Numbered from the stretch's first letter, positions 24,943 to 37,720 are shown. The stretch is 64,000 nucleotides of DNA from Sphagnum magellanicum (GCA_021904315.1 CM038908.1:24014501-24078500), one strand, 5' to 3'. The notes: generated by a model from the letters alone, not told the origin. Numbers and translations: made by a program.

Positions 24943-26031
24943 ATGGCGCGGGCTCGACTTGCAGTCCATGGCGGATCAGGTTCCTATTATCCGCTTGGTT
25001 TCTGCGTCTTCCTCTTCTGCTTCGCATTGTTGCTACAAGCCGGTTTCGCTGACGGTGCGTCGTCTGTCTTCCTCTTCGTCCTGATGATTGCATTCTTCTT
25101 CCAATCTCTTTCTTGGATGCTGTGTGAAAGAAAAATCGTAGCTCCTCCTCTTTGCGTTTTCCTCCTCCAACAGTACTACTCAAGCAGAAAACACGGAAAG
25201 ACAGACATACATCCCTTGACTGCTAAATTTGGCCGTTTACTGTAGGCATTCAGCTTTGTCAAACTGGAAGCTCCTGATCTGATTGCAATCTTCTACCGCG
25301 TGATGAGAGAGATGCACAGTAATGTGTGTCAGAAGTCAAGCAGATGTTGGAGATTTTCTCATAGACATGGAGAAAAAAGTTTGTTCTTGTGTGTGTTGTT
25401 GTTTGCCCTCGATGCGCTACTGTTTCTCTGTCTCTCTGTTCTCGGTTGGAGTATTTTCCTTAATTTCCGGGAGTACTGTGAACGGATGCTGGCAGTGAAT
25501 CAGGACTTGCTGGACCAGATCAACAAGTATCGCATTGCGTTGGACTTGCCAGCGCTAACGGAGAATAAGGGAGCCGCCTGTGTCGCACAGGGGTTGGCGA
25601 ACTACTACAAGGGAAAAGCTTGCACGAACTCGACGGAAGGGGATGTGTTGGATGGTTCGGAGCCTGAAAACCTGCCGGCTGTGTTACCAACGTGCAACTT
25701 GCAGCCAGACAATGTCGAGAACGGCTTCATTGCACCCGATTGTGTGCCGACGGGTACGAGCCCAGCAGATGCGTCCCTGGTAGCTTTTCAAAACTACACA
25801 GAGTTTTATGGCTACTCTGAACAGCTGAACAATACTCAGTACACTTCCGCTGGAGTTGGATCCGTGGACAACGAATGGTTTGTTCTGGTTCTTGCCACCA
25901 ACGAAAGTGGTGGCAACTACGTCTCCCAGAACCTTGATCCCAGTGCAGCAGCTTCTCCGAGTCATCAGGGTATCGCTCTTACTCTCACTGCCACTTTAGT
26001 AGCTGCCCTTGCTATGTGTTTGTTCCTGTAA
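24943..26031 (+). CDS. Plant GPI-anchored protein of the At5g19250/At3g06035 type
   Basis: Two exons: 24943-25054 and 25496-26031, 215 residues. Exon 1 encodes a signal peptide (basic start, then LGFCVFLFCFALLLQAG). The donor is G/GTGCGT, and the acceptor GGCAG at 25,495 fits the phase. The body begins VNQDLLDQINKYRIALDLP and resembles the conserved plant family of small GPI-anchored, cysteine-containing surface proteins (NKYR.AL.LP.LT.N, YKGKACTNST, and a later IAPDCVP). The C-terminus is a hydrophobic tail (IALTLTATLVAALAMCLFL) after a small-residue stretch (DPSAAASPS), as required for GPI attachment. The site of action is the outer plasma membrane; the molecular function is unknown in the family. 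An alternative start at 25,300 would read the T-rich intron as coding and is disfavoured. Confidence 0.8.
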
Positions 26032-27472
26032 ACTGGTGAAGCACACGATCAGTTCTCTAAATTTCTCAACAAATTCCTGCCACCCATTTATTGCTGGCCA
26101 AATTTTTGTCTCCAAATCTCTTTCCACCCAATATATCTATATATTTTCATGTGTCTTATTACAGCCCAACATAGCTCTGTGTCTCTGTGTCTGTCTTTCT
26201 GTCCATTCTTGCCAGCCTTTTCTCCACTGGGACAAAATCTTTCCTCCCTCATCTTCTCTACTGGGAAGAAACTTTTGCCCTTTTTTTGCAATGAATTGTT
26301 GAACTGGTTTTCAGTTCTTGTTCTCTTGGGTCTTTGTTCTTTTTTCAATCCCAATAGTCTTTCAGACATAAATGGTTGGTGGTGCACAAATTGATGATTA
26401 CAAGACCAACCACATGATTTAAGGCCTCCTAAGAACACGAGGATATATTGTTACAGAGTAAGTACTAGTAGTACCTTAGAGGATGAATTTTGTTAGAGGC
26501 TGACATTGGGTGGGAGGAGGAGGCTTGAAATAGAGAGAGCCTCTAGACCAAGAAGAAGCCAGCCCGTGTGCCTGTTTTCATTCTGCTCTCAGTGCAGCTG
26601 TGGAGGATTCACCCTGAAATGAAATGCACTTCTTCCATACTAGACGAGGCTTACAAAATCAATGTCAAATCATGGCACGTGAGTTGTGGGACTTTTTACT
26701 TTCCAACTTTCTTCAGTTTTTGGGCTGGTGAGGCATGAATTGGAAGATTTATGTCACACTATCAATCATTGAAAAGTATGAACATGGTATACTCTCAATG
26801 TTGAAGCTGAATAGCATGAGAAGTACACCACCTTTCCTCTGCATACACTATGCACTGTTGCTGATCCTCTGTCCTACCAAGTCTTGCACTCTTTGGTCAC
26901 CGGAGAAGATCATGTTTACTGACTGCGACTATGATTTCCTTGAACAGATCTCTCCTTGCACTTTGCATATGCTTCAAATCTCCACATTCATCATACCTCA
27001 CCATCCTTTTCTCCTGGGCAAACTAACAATTCCACAACTACAACAGCTGACACCCATTGGCTGAGACTTCCAACTGATGTCTTTCTTTCTTTGGCAAACA
27101 TAAGGCAAACAGAAGATGAAAGTAACTCATGCACAACTCAATCAAGTCCTGCTGCCAAAACTTGCAATACACAAGTGAAGATGGCATATCCTCCAGTCTA
27201 GAAACCTTGAACATTACACCGTGTCAGCCCCATTGCTTAAGTGACTTCATCCAAGGATCTCAAGAACACCAGAGCATAATTGAATACTGAAAAGTTCATT
27301 GCAAAGCTGGAGTCTCACATTATGATGTTAAGAGTGTCGGTTGGTGCATATAACCAAGAAGTTCCTTGTGAGCTGACATATGTCTAGCTCTTGTGGTTGT
27401 TCAATGACACAGCAAATTTCTACCAAAATTTCTACATTGCATTTATGTGTTGCAGGACCCACACTTTTCACC
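26032..27472. other. Intergenic stretch between convergent genes
   Basis: This lies between the plus-strand GPI-anchored protein gene and the minus-strand YIF1 gene, so both 3' UTRs fall here. Open frames of up to 109 codons (for example 26,735-27,064) have no recognizable motif or splice support. No repeat of note. Confidence 0.5.
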
Positions 27473-29710
27473 CTACCTCACACGCACTAGCCAATAAAAC
27501 AAGGGAAATTGGGCAACCCCCATGAGAAGTAAAAGATAGTGATGTCGGGTAGAATCTCGATCGTAACTTCGAGCCTCTGCAAACAATAACCTCTTCATTG
27601 TCCTCACCAGGAAATTTGCCATGCACAAACTTGTCCAAGGCAATGCGAGGTAGTAGGCATAACTCCACACCATAGAGGCTAAAACGGAAGCAGACAACCC
27701 AATAAATGAATAGCCTCCATAGGCAACCACGTCTAGAAGTGGAGCATCACTGCTACCTAATGCAAATAGGGCAGATTTTAGCAGAATTGTTTCCACTGTC
27801 CATCCAAGTACAGCCTTTGTGAATAGCCCACTGATCACATCAGGTGTGAATCTGTCATGACATAGACATAACAGAAACCCAAGCATGTACAAGTAAGTTT
27901 CAAAGGAAACCAAATTGAACAAATCATCCTGAATCTTTGAAGCGAAAGTGCCACCAGAAAGATGTTCAACATGAGATCCATATGCGATGCTACAACATCT
28001 GTTGTGGAGCTGGGAGACTGAATTTGTGACAAGGACGAAAAGGTCTTTGCAATAACTTACTTGCCAGCAATCCCCAGAGTAAGGCCACAGAGAACAATGT
28101 AGGTGCTGAATGCCATAAGTGGCAGGTAAAGGTCTGGAGCATTTATGTCATGGCGAGGGGGCTTATATTTCAAGCCCCCAGCTACCTGCTCCGGTATTCG
28201 GGTCCAAGGGCCCTGTGGTTAAGCAGGTATGAGCATGTGATGTCACCAGCATGGGCATCTTCAAACAAATATATTTCTGATCTGTGGAATTCTACTTCAT
28301 GGACAAAGAAATGTGGAGACAATAAATAGTAAAAGAATTGAACCTTATGAAGAAATGGAAAGAGCACCACTTTGAGCTTGTTCTGGACATACTGGTCATT
28401 GACTTGAAAATAGTACTGCACGTCATGAGTTGCAAAATATCTGCTCACCTATAAACCCAAAACCACACTTCCCCTAAACTCAGTTCTACAAAGACAAGAA
28501 TACAAATTGGAATTGTGCATCCAAAATGGTAACCAAGTCAGATTCTCTAATTTGCCAATCTCAATATTCACCATTCCGGATTCATACTACCACCACACAG
28601 TTCCATTGCACACTACACTTTATGGCCAGGAAGCAGGCAACTTCTGTTTTGAAAGCAAGCCACCATTACAACAACCATCAGTGTGCAGGGATGGCATATG
28701 GCACCGAAGCTTGCCAATGCTTTTTGCTCTTTTGCTTTTGAGCATGGAATAAAAAAGCCACATAGTTTTGTGAACTGGGTGGGCATCACATACATTGCTT
28801 TGAACATATTCTTTGCTGTTGCCAAGATATGTCCCAAGAATGCCAGAGCTTGCCCCATATAAGACATTGTTGAAGGGGTTGCTTACACCTGGGCCCCCAG
28901 TTTGTGGTAGTTGCATGCCAGGCTGTGGCCCATATCGAGGATCATATCCACCTCCCACTCCAGGAAAGCCCTGCCATCATCAGACTCCAAGAAAACCGTA
29001 TCCTGTTTCATAAATTCCCCTACCTTACACCTGAATTATATTGCTTGTGGATATCTGGAGAATCAGTCCTTCACCTACTTTCTCAAGAAGAAATGGACAG
29101 AGTAGTACACTACAAGCCTAGGATCATGCAGCAATCACTCTCAAGCAGGGTCAAAAACAGGATGTCCATGATGAATGAATGCCATGCACATGGCAGCTCC
29201 ACAGTTCAGATCCTCAACCCCTTTGAAACACCAAAACTGTAAATGATTTTCTCACTGCAGAACCTAAACCTGACGGAGCTCAATCGGAGGGCAATTGTCT
29301 TCAAGAACTAACACAGACTCTTGACATCTCTAGATTTGTGCAGTAATCAATCAATCTCTACTGAATAACAAGGACCCAACAGTGACCCAAAAAATTAGGG
29401 TTTTCTGCAATGTTCCACCAAACCCTAACCCTATTCTTCCGTCCAAAAAAATTTCCCAATACTTACTTACACCAGAACCAAAAATCTCATCAAGATCACA
29501 AGATAAAGAAATCTTCAAATGAAAAAAAGGGGCGAACAAGAAATCCGAACCCGAAGAAAATCCCTTCATCAACCACATGGATCATCCCATCCATGACTGT
29601 CCGTTCCGAAATAGACCATGAATGATGATGAAGAAGAAGAAGAAGAAGACGCTGAGTATAGTAGTACCGCGGGTATTACAAACCTGGGACGGAGCTTGTT
29701 GCCACGCCAT
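27473..29710 (-). CDS. YIF1: YIF1 family protein, ER-Golgi membrane trafficking
   Basis: Five minus-strand exons: 29710-29684, 28970-28794, 28448-28344, 28212-28061, 27851-27473; 279 residues, phases all agree. The N-terminus is Pro/Gly-rich ([15 protein letters not shown]), then [42 protein letters not shown] and [11 protein letters not shown], all hallmarks of YIF1. The C-terminal half has several membrane segments ([65 protein letters not shown]). YIF1 pairs with YIP1 and acts in ER-to-Golgi vesicle transport in the family. The first exon codes for only nine residues and is followed by a 713-bp intron. The third acceptor (TTTATAG/GTGAGC) was chosen over a nearby AG because it restores phase and the N-V-S-R-Y-F junction. 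Confidence 0.93.
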
Positions 29711-29823
29711 AAACGTTTCTAGGAGGAAGCTGGCGTAGTCCTGGTGCCAGTTGATAGCTGCTCAAGTTTAGGAAGAAGCGATTCTTGCTGCACCCTCCAT
29801 CTACGGGACTCCAGCAGCAACTC

Positions 29824-29861
<38 letters not shown>

Positions 29862-30060
29862 CTTCCTCTCTCACAGTCTTGCGAAATGTACGAATACATA
29901 TACAGTACATACAGGAAAAGAAGAACACGAATACGTCGTCGTCGTCGTCGTCATTCTCATACATATACATACATTACACAGATGAAATACTCTGTCCAGC
30001 AGGGTAGAATTCATCCAATCGCCATCCTTTACTCTACTCAATTTGGTGCCCCTGCCCTAT
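29711..30060 (-). promoter_or_regulatory. YIF1 upstream region with microsatellites
   Basis: Upstream of the YIF1 start on the minus strand. It holds an (AG)n tract at about 29,825-29,859 (CT-rich on the gene's strand, common in plant core promoters and leaders) and a (CGT)n tract at about 29,935-29,952. No clear TATA box was found. Confidence 0.4.
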
Positions 30061-30900
30061 TTAAAATTTTGTGGGTCCAGCATTAGGCTTCCGGAAGTTA
30101 ACCCACCAGGCTGTTTTTTAAAATTTGAAATTTATTTATTTACTTCTTTTTGGATTCTAAATTTTTAAAAAATTAATTTTAATTTTCTTTAATTAATATT
30201 AATCAGTTACATTTTAAATTTCTGTAGTCGATTTTAATTCATCAATTAATTCAATTTTCCATTATTTTCTTTTCATTTGTATTTTCTTGTACAATTACTT
30301 TTACAATTTTTCGTTTTCTGTTTTCAGGGTAATGAAAATACTTTACAAAGACAAACATTATATTTTAAATATATTTTCAAAGCCGGCGTATTATTGTACA
30401 CACTAGTAGCTCCGTGCAGAGTTTTGTGAGAGAATTTAGCTTGGTACTTGAAGAGGTCGGTCTTTGCTCCTCACCACTCCCTTCCAAGGTACATATATGT
30501 ATATGGCAGTGGTTCTTTTGAAAAAAATCAAAATCCATACACCTCAAAGAAGAAAGTAGGATATGGAAGGGACTACTACTCCGTAGGCTCTTTCTTATAC
30601 ACTCCCTTCCATAACAAATTGTATGGAATCTATTCTCTATAATAAAAAACCACAACTCTTACATCTTTACGTACGAGAGCAAAGACGAGAAAATACCCAA
30701 AGACCCATTTTGAAAAACATATCGATTGTCAGCACAAAAAAGATAAATCTGTTTTGCAAACATTCTCAAAATCAGTGCATTACTCATTCTTTGAAAGATT
30801 TTGTACAACAAATTGAAGTCGATTTTTTCAACCGGGTAATAAATAAGCTTTGGGACATGTATCAGGAGAAGTCAAACATGGAACACTAATCTCGATTAAA
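30060..30900. other. AT-rich gene-free stretch
   Basis: Strongly AT-rich from 30,110 to 30,330. The moderately GC-richer part at 30,380-30,650 has short open frames only. Nothing recognizable. Confidence 0.5.
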
Positions 30901-30902
30901 GA

Positions 30903-31416
30903 AGACCCAGATTTTAGTAGTGTGGTGTTCTCTACATGACCCCAAGAGGACTAGGTTTTTGTTGTCAATGTGGTGGTTATTGATTCAACGTGGGAAATGG
31001 TGGTTTGGAGTGTTATTAGTTAACCAACAAGTGTAATCGCGAAACTTAGTGCCATTGTTAAGATCTCTAAGTATAAAGGGCTTCATGAGGGGCACCATTT
31101 TATTTCAATGGCCATGGAGGTGCATGGTGCACTTGAATGTGATATGAATCGTTTCATCAAGGAGTGTGCCCGTCTTTTCCATGATAGATGGTCAAGAGAT
31201 CATTCATTCTTATTTTTTTGCATTTAATTTTTCAAGTAGCATGTTAATATTGTTTTTCAATGTGCTTTAGCTTCTGCTATAGCTATAGAGAGGAAGATTG
31301 TGTTGGTGGGTGATACATGTTTTAGACCTCCCATTATTATTAAATTTTAGGATTTGTGTGTAGGCGACATTAGAAGGATTGTGGGTGAGATAGCTTCCTA
31401 CCATAAGAGGGAATAG
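30903..31416 (+). pseudogene. Fossil retroelement-type coding fragment
   Basis: One reading frame can be followed for about 170 codons to a TAG at 31,414. It contains KLSAIVKISKYKGLHEGHHF, ISMAMEVHGALECDMNRFIK and ECARLFHDRW, then AIERKIVLVGD and GDIRRIVGEIASYHK. This layout resembles the C-terminal part found after reverse transcriptase in some non-LTR elements ('f.P.avEv.Ga', then a helix with 'LQRa'). The frame holds several stops, and each is explicable as a C-to-T or G-to-A change. A small in-frame duplication (GCTATA) is also present. No reverse transcriptase domain remains nearby. The family assignment is tentative. Confidence 0.5.
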
Positions 31417-33350
31417 TTTTTCCCTTTTTTATGGTTCCTGCGGGTTGTTCGAATTTCTCCTTTTTTTGACCTTCCTTTTTTGTCTCCCCTATGATGGTTC
31501 TTGCCATCGATTTTTAATTCTACTTTTTTCATTGTTGTGTGGTGTTTTTTCAAAAATTTCAAAATGGAAAATGTTGGGTGTTTTTTATAATGAACCTAAT
31601 GGCTAAGGACTGCAATAGCAAATTCTAAGTTGGTGATAATACATGCCACCAGGGATGGTGTTGGTGTTTCAAAAGCTGAACATGATGGAATAGCTATGAT
31701 GTTGGTTCAGAATGGTGATTGTGTTTTGGACCCATCACCTCCAGAGCTTGATGGAGAACCTATGATTGCAAAAAAAAATAGTTCATCATGAATTTGATTA
31801 AATGCAAAATTGGATGAAATAATAAATAACCGTTTTCATGATCTCAAATTTGAAAGGTCCCATACATAAGCACTTCCCCTATACTTCATGCATGTTCATT
31901 TCAAATACAAGTAGGTCGTGAGTCATGAGTGTTGTGAGCATTATTTTTTTTCAACAAATTTTGTCAAATTGTGACATTTTTTTAAAATTAAAAGAATTGA
32001 TTTTTTTTTTCTGTTCTAATGTAAATTTGACTAAATTTTTTTATTAAAGAAATTTTTGTCAAATTTTCCAAATCTCACAATTGAAAAAACCAAACCCTAG
32101 TTGTGAATACTATTTGTTTTTGAACAAATTTGGACTTTTTTTGACAAGATAATTGGCATTTATTTTAAACAAATCTGATGTAAATTCAATTAACTTTGCC
32201 ATTCTAATTGGGACAAACATGACAATTTTATGTCACAAATTTATTTGTTAAAAATAAACCTTGGTTGTGAGTGATGAGTGTCAAGTGAGATAAATAGAGG
32301 CTTATGGTTTAGTATGATCTCATATTATGCAAGTTTGCTGAAAAAAATATGTTTATGATTTTTGTTATAATGTGAAGAGTGAAGACCTTAAATCCCAAAA
32401 ACATTGCATAAACTAGAGAACAATAGTTAAAGTTGATTTTAATAAACATGTTCCAAAATTGATAAAATCCATCTTGAAAATTTGGAAAAAGGAAGAATAG
32501 GAAAAATATGAAATTATACCACCAAAAGCATATATCATTTTCATTCACATTCATCCAAATTATATACATACATACATATATATACCATCATTTTACTATC
32601 ATCCTACTAATGACTTAGAAAGATAAGGGAAAAATACAATGCTTGCAAAAGTCTTTAAATAAAGTTGAAATGTTTATGAAATTATGAAAGTGAGGTACAA
32701 AATGAAATTAGTAGTGTGATCCATGTACCATTTTTTGGGGTGTGAAATTTCACCAAAATAAGAAAAATAAAAATAAAATGGAATATTTTATCACAATAAT
32801 TTTTTTTCTGAAATAAATTGCCAAATTTCCAAGAAAAAATAGAAAACTTTTCATGACATTTTGACTCTAATTTTAGTTTGGTAACTTTTATTTAATTAAT
32901 TTTTTTACTATTTAGATAGGTTTTAAAAACTTGTCACCATTTAATATCAAATCTTACTTGGGATGTTAGCCTCTAATGTAGCATTAGAATTTTTTTTAAA
33001 TTTTAAAAATCATGGGATGCATGTGAATGATGTCTTTGTGATATGGTTTTGCCATCAAATGGCTAATTGTATTCTATTAAAGAATAATTGAAGAAACCTT
33101 ACATCATGGTATTATTCAAATGTACAATTTTTTTTTTTGAAGTGTGATATGTGACATGTAATTAAAACATGCACTTCCACTCTTAAGGTTGGTTCATGCT
33201 TAAGGGTAGCCTATCTTTGTGATAGGCCCTAATGGATGATTATGAGAACCCAACAATTTTTTTCACATTAGAATTTAGTTTTGTAACCTACCATCATAGT
33301 TGTAATGTTAATTTTGTTCATATTGTTCATATAACGTACTTGCTTTCCAT
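31417..33350. other. AT-rich stretch, no gene
   Basis: No supported gene. An open stretch near 31,620-31,790 (including VSKAEHDGIAMMLVQNGD) lacks a start and recognizable domain and may be more decayed element. The rest is AT-rich with short A and T runs and TATA/CATA tracts near 32,555-32,585. Confidence 0.5.
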
Positions 33351-33379
33351 GGATATTTATGCGTACCTTCTTCTTCCTT

Positions 33380-33985
33380 ACTTCTGTTCATGATCATTCT
33401 TGGTGGTTGTGGGTGTCTATCATGAATTCTTTTGGCATTGCTCACTTTTGTTTCATTTTCTCTAAAGTTATACTTTTCCAAAGCTTTAGAGTTTCATATT
33501 TTATCATATGTTTTTCAAGCAAATCTTTTTGAACTTCCATTCTTTCATGTGGTTGTTTTTGGGTGTCCATCACGATTTCTTGTAGTTGAAGCTCCTCACC
33601 TTTTGTTTTTCAAGTGAATTTAAACTTCCATTCTTTCACACAATTACTTTCAGACTTGGGTGTCCATTGTGATTTCTTATAGCTAAAATTTTTCATCTTC
33701 TACTTTTCAAGCAAATATTTTTGAACTTTCATTATTTCATGTAACTGTTCTTGGGTGTCCATTGCAACTTCTTGCGATTGAAGCTCCTCACCTCTAATTT
33801 CTCAAGCAAATTTTTCTAAACTTCCATTCTTTCACATAGCTACTTTTAGACCTCAACTGTCCATCATGATTTATTGTGGCTGAAGCTTTTCACCTTTTGC
33901 CTTTCAAATGAATCTTTCTAAACTTCCATTCTTTCAAGCAGCTATTATTAAACCTCAAATGTCCATCGTGACTTCTTGACTCCAT
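33380..33985 (-). repeat. Minisatellite, about 97-bp unit, about five copies, apparently once coding on the minus strand
   Basis: Copies start at about 33,516, 33,611, 33,708, 33,803 and 33,905 (spacing 95, 97, 95, 102). On the minus strand one unit reads EELQLQEIVMDTQKQPHERM followed by EVQKDLLEK, a heptad-like, charged coiled-coil pattern. Other units show the same peptide with stops and small frameshifts. A 96-bp unit would equal 32 codons, so this looks like a decayed repeat-protein gene, probably from a transposon. Confidence 0.6.
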
Positions 33986-34639
33986 TTTTCGAGCGACATT
34001 TTTTTTCCTTCAACATTTTATTTCTTTATTTTGGTTTTTTCACACAACTCTTTGTGGTGTTTTTGTTTTTTTTCAAGCATTTTTTTTTAATCCAATTTTT
34101 ATTCAACCTCATGAAGCCATTAAAAATCATTCTACTTGTTCATTTTCTCCAACTTGTAATCCAAACACAAGATCTTTTCATTATTAATCATTTCTAGAAG
34201 GAGTTTACATCCAATTCTTTTGATTTCATAGGACTTGGATTCAAATTGTTTTTTTTTTATGTAAACAGAAACATTTGCAAGTTTTTTTTTGAAACATTTT
34301 TCAATGCTTTAATTTCTCATAGTTTTATGATTTCTTGTGTGTATGATCTATTGTTAAATTAGGACCTATGGGATTGGGTTAAAATCAAATCAAGGACATG
34401 TTATTTTTAATTTTTGATGAATTAGTATGATGATAGGAGATGGATTGAACACTTTCAAATATGTAGATCATTTGTGATATAGTTGATTGACATACTAAAA
34501 CACAAAATGGAAAAGCAAAACACAAATTACAAGTGCGTAATTCTAGTCAATATTACAATAGCATGTTCATTGTACAAACTAGTTCATATAGCTGAATACC
34601 TCCAATAAGGTGAACTATTTACTATTGGAAAATCCACAT

Positions 34640-35330
34640 TCCATTTAGAAGTTTTACATGTAATGAATGAAGTTTTCAAGAATCAAGTTTAATGGCCTAA
34701 AGGTGACAATCAAATAGAAATGATAGAAGGTTTCAAGGATTTGTTAGGCCTGCCAAAGATTCAAGGAACTATTAATGTAACTTAGATCCATGTACAAAAG
34801 TTGAAATCTAATGTTTTTGTAATTTCAAATATTATTCCTTTAAATCAAAAGGATATAATGTGTAGTTTCAAGCAATTGTTGATCATAAGAAAAAGGTTCA
34901 TTGACATTTTTGTTGGGATGTTGGGGTCCATGAATGAAACGAAAGTTTTATGCCTTTTTTCCATTTATCAAAAATTGTTCAATGAGTAAATTTTGCATGA
35001 AGGCATCAACCCATATTTGATCAGGGATAAGGGATATCCTTTGCTTTTGTGGTTGATGGTACCACACATGCAAATTAGTGTAAGGCACTTTATTCTACAA
35101 GCTTTGCTCAACAAAAGACTTTCTTGGGCAAGAATTTTGGTTGAAAACAACTTTAGTATTTTGAAGAAAACCTTTAGAGAATTTATGATCCAATTTAAGG
35201 GTCTTGGCATGGTTGGGTGGACCAAAACCTGACAAAAAAAAACTTGGCGCAAAGTCCATTTTGCAAGCTTTATAGTGTGCACAATGTTGCACATGATGAT
35301 GACAAGATGAAATCTATCCATTTTTAGCAA
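34640..35330 (+). pseudogene. Decayed PIF/Harbinger transposase (DDE_Tnp_4 type)
   Basis: One plus-strand frame, interrupted by stops, follows the Harbinger order: IEMIEGFKDLLGLPKIQGTI (the start of the first Asp block), KKRFIDIFVGMLGSMNE (second Asp block), LIRDKGYPLLLWLMVP (the typical 'GDsGYpl..WLmtP'), then WARILVENNFSILKKTFREF (third block, Glu kept). The first catalytic position reads Asn instead of Asp (GTINVT in place of GTIDGT), as from G to A. The second block reads N-E where an Asp is expected. The frame continues across the stop near 34,987. The enzyme is not functional. Confidence 0.82.
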
Positions 35331-36283
35331 TTTTTTCATATGTGATTTGTGCATTGTAGAGGCTCATGATTTACAAAAGTTTGCAAAATTTAAATTCAAA
35401 ACACCTTTGTTTTTAGATGCTATGGACTTTTAAAAATAGTGTGTGTTTTATCAATAGTTAAAAGTCCATAATGTAATACCTTCAATTCATATGATGCAAA
35501 ACTATTTTGCATTTTTTTTATTAATACATTTCCACCTTGAAACCAATTCCCTAAACAAGTTCTAAATCTATTATTGAACCAAATTAAAGTCAATTAACCT
35601 AACTGCAGTTGGTGTTACACCCCAATTTTTCAATTTCAAAAGTCCATTGTAGCTCTTGGGATTTTATGTTTTTTTCATTAAAAAAAATTACACCATGTAA
35701 ATATTAAAGTCTATTATTTGAAAATGAGTCCTTATTAACCAAACCCAACATATGTAGTAAAATATAACACTTGCAATCACACCCATTGTAGAAAAAGTAC
35801 CTTTGTGACACCAAAATTGGTCCACCCTACCATGCTAACACCCTTAACTTGAATGTGTTTTTTCTACATAATGTAGTTATATGTTGTTGTATCTTAAACA
35901 ACATGATCTTGAGTGGGAAAGATGTAAACACTGATGAACTAATGGTTTAATTGGAAATTGAAAATTTGGGAAAATATAGACATGGGGGGATGAGATCAAA
36001 TTTTGATGATCAAGTGGCTGATTAGGGAAGTGAACCTACCTTGCAAAAAGGGGAAATTTTAGAAGTCACCCAAAGAATGGCATTAGAATGTTACTTGGGG
36101 GGACTAGAGACCACAAATCCATGGACAATGTTGAAAATTGTTTATAATTTTATTTCCATTAATGTTTGACTTTGACATGGTGCACATTGCATTAGAACTA
36201 GAGAGGTAACATGAAACATGAATAATACATAGCAAAATTGTGAATTGAAAAGTCTAAATGTTAATTGATTTGGAATGTTGAAG

Positions 36284-36478
36284 CAAGATTCAGAATTGAA
36301 CTGAAAGTTTAAATGTCTACAACAAGATTCTAAATTGAATTGAAAGTTTAAATCTCAACAACAAGATTCAGAATTGAACTGAAAGTTTAAATGTCTACAA
36401 CAAGATTCTAAATTGAATTGAAAGTTTAAATCTCAACAACAAGATTCTAAATTGAACTGAAAGTTTAAATGTCAAGCA
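36284..36478. repeat. Tandem repeat, 39 bp x 5
   Basis: 'caagattc(a/t)(g/a)aattgaa' starts at 36,284, 36,323, 36,362, 36,401 and 36,440, an exact 39-bp period. Copies alternate between a 'gtctacaa' and an 'tctcaaca' ending, so the array also has a 78-bp two-unit period. It lies inside the Harbinger element between the two gene remnants. Confidence 0.92.
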
Positions 36479-36959
36479 AAAGTCTAAATTAAAATCATGC
36501 AACATCTTATAATTGCTTTGTTTCAAATGATTCATGATTGAAATTAACAATGGTTAACAACTCTAGGACTAAAGCCATTAACCCGCAAAGGTCAAACCTA
36601 CATGCTTTTCTTACTTTCTTTGACGGCTTTGAAGCTTGGTATTGCGCATGTTCAATCAACTGATGGTGACAACATTTGCTAACATATGATGGTTAGACAT
36701 AAAATCAAGTCCTTGTAAATGAACAAAACTAGGTGCTCTTATTTTATGACAATAAGGACAATTTTATTTCAAGTGATCCAACTTTTTCATTTTGCATCCA
36801 TTTCCTCCTCTTCATTTGAAGAATTAAGTAAGGCAATTGGTGGAGGCATGAATGTTTGATTTGTGATAAATGCATGGCACATAGCCATGTTTAAGTTTGA
36901 AAGAATGGTCACCAAGCTTTTGTTCATTCGATTCACCTTCTTGTCTCGTGCTTTGAAGA

Positions 36960-37720
36960 ACTAAAGGCGTTCCTTGAAAGTGTGGTTGTAACCATCAAGT
37001 TGCACAACATTGATCTTCTTCATTGCCTCCATAAGAACTTTGTTATTTTTATTTGTAGAATCAATGACAATAGAAAGAACATAATTACATTTTCTTTTGA
37101 GTATAATGTTGCCATGTGCAAGTATTGTGTGAGAATTAGGAAGATTGACCACATGAAGTAGGTAGTTATTACCTAACAATAGCTCTATGTCTTCTTGAGA
37201 CAAATCCATGATACTTGCATATCTTAGCACCCCAAAAACATTTGGAATCAGTTGATCTTGAGAATCATTTGCATTCCTTTGTGATTCAAAATCATCGTTC
37301 TCATTTTATGTCTCATGTGCAACTTGTGCAAGTGTTAGTATGCAGATTTCATCACTTTTAGCATTGATGTTTTTAAAGTGCAATGGAATAGTCACATTCC
37401 TTTCCCCTTGAAATTCCTTAATCAAATCATAGAATTTTCGACATAATTGACGAGGTAAATGATACTTATCCTTCTTTTCAACCACAAAGTCCCAAAAATG
37501 AATATGGTTGTTAGTTCCTTTGTGATAATCAACAATTTTTTTGTAATCAAAATTGAAAGAATTCCACTTATCTTTGCACATTGTTCGATTTCATGGAAAC
37601 TTGCCTTTGGTCCTTGTTTGCAAATCTTGAACAATCTTCTCCCATTAGTGTGTGATAGGAATCATTTGTGTTCGTTGATCAACAAGTTCCTTCGAGGTTG
37701 TGTGTTCTTGATGTTTGTAG
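36960..37720 (-). pseudogene. Decayed Harbinger ORF1: Myb/SANT-like DNA-binding protein
   Basis: A minus-strand frame reads WEKIVQDLQTRTKGKFP, one stop, then CKDKWNSFNFDYKKIVDYH, HFWDFVVEKKDKYHLPRQLC and FYDLIKEFQGERNV. This tryptophan-spaced pattern is the Myb/SANT-like (trihelix-like) domain typical of the second protein of PIF/Harbinger elements. A further open part at 37,230-36,961 follows after an interruption. It faces the transposase remnant at 34,640-35,330, so the two genes converge. Known ORF1 proteins help bring the transposase to DNA. Confidence 0.75.

Noticed and set aside
24736-25245. 169-codon plus-strand frame through the leader of the GPI-protein gene
   Set aside because: Only the part from the ATG at 24,943 to the donor at 25,054 encodes a signal peptide in the gene model. 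The upstream part is the tandem leader repeat and the downstream part is intron.
25300-25495. Alternative single-exon start for the GPI-protein gene
   Set aside because: It would make the T-rich intron code for a hydrophobic stretch preceded by a long charged segment. The two-exon model gives a normal signal peptide and good splice sites.
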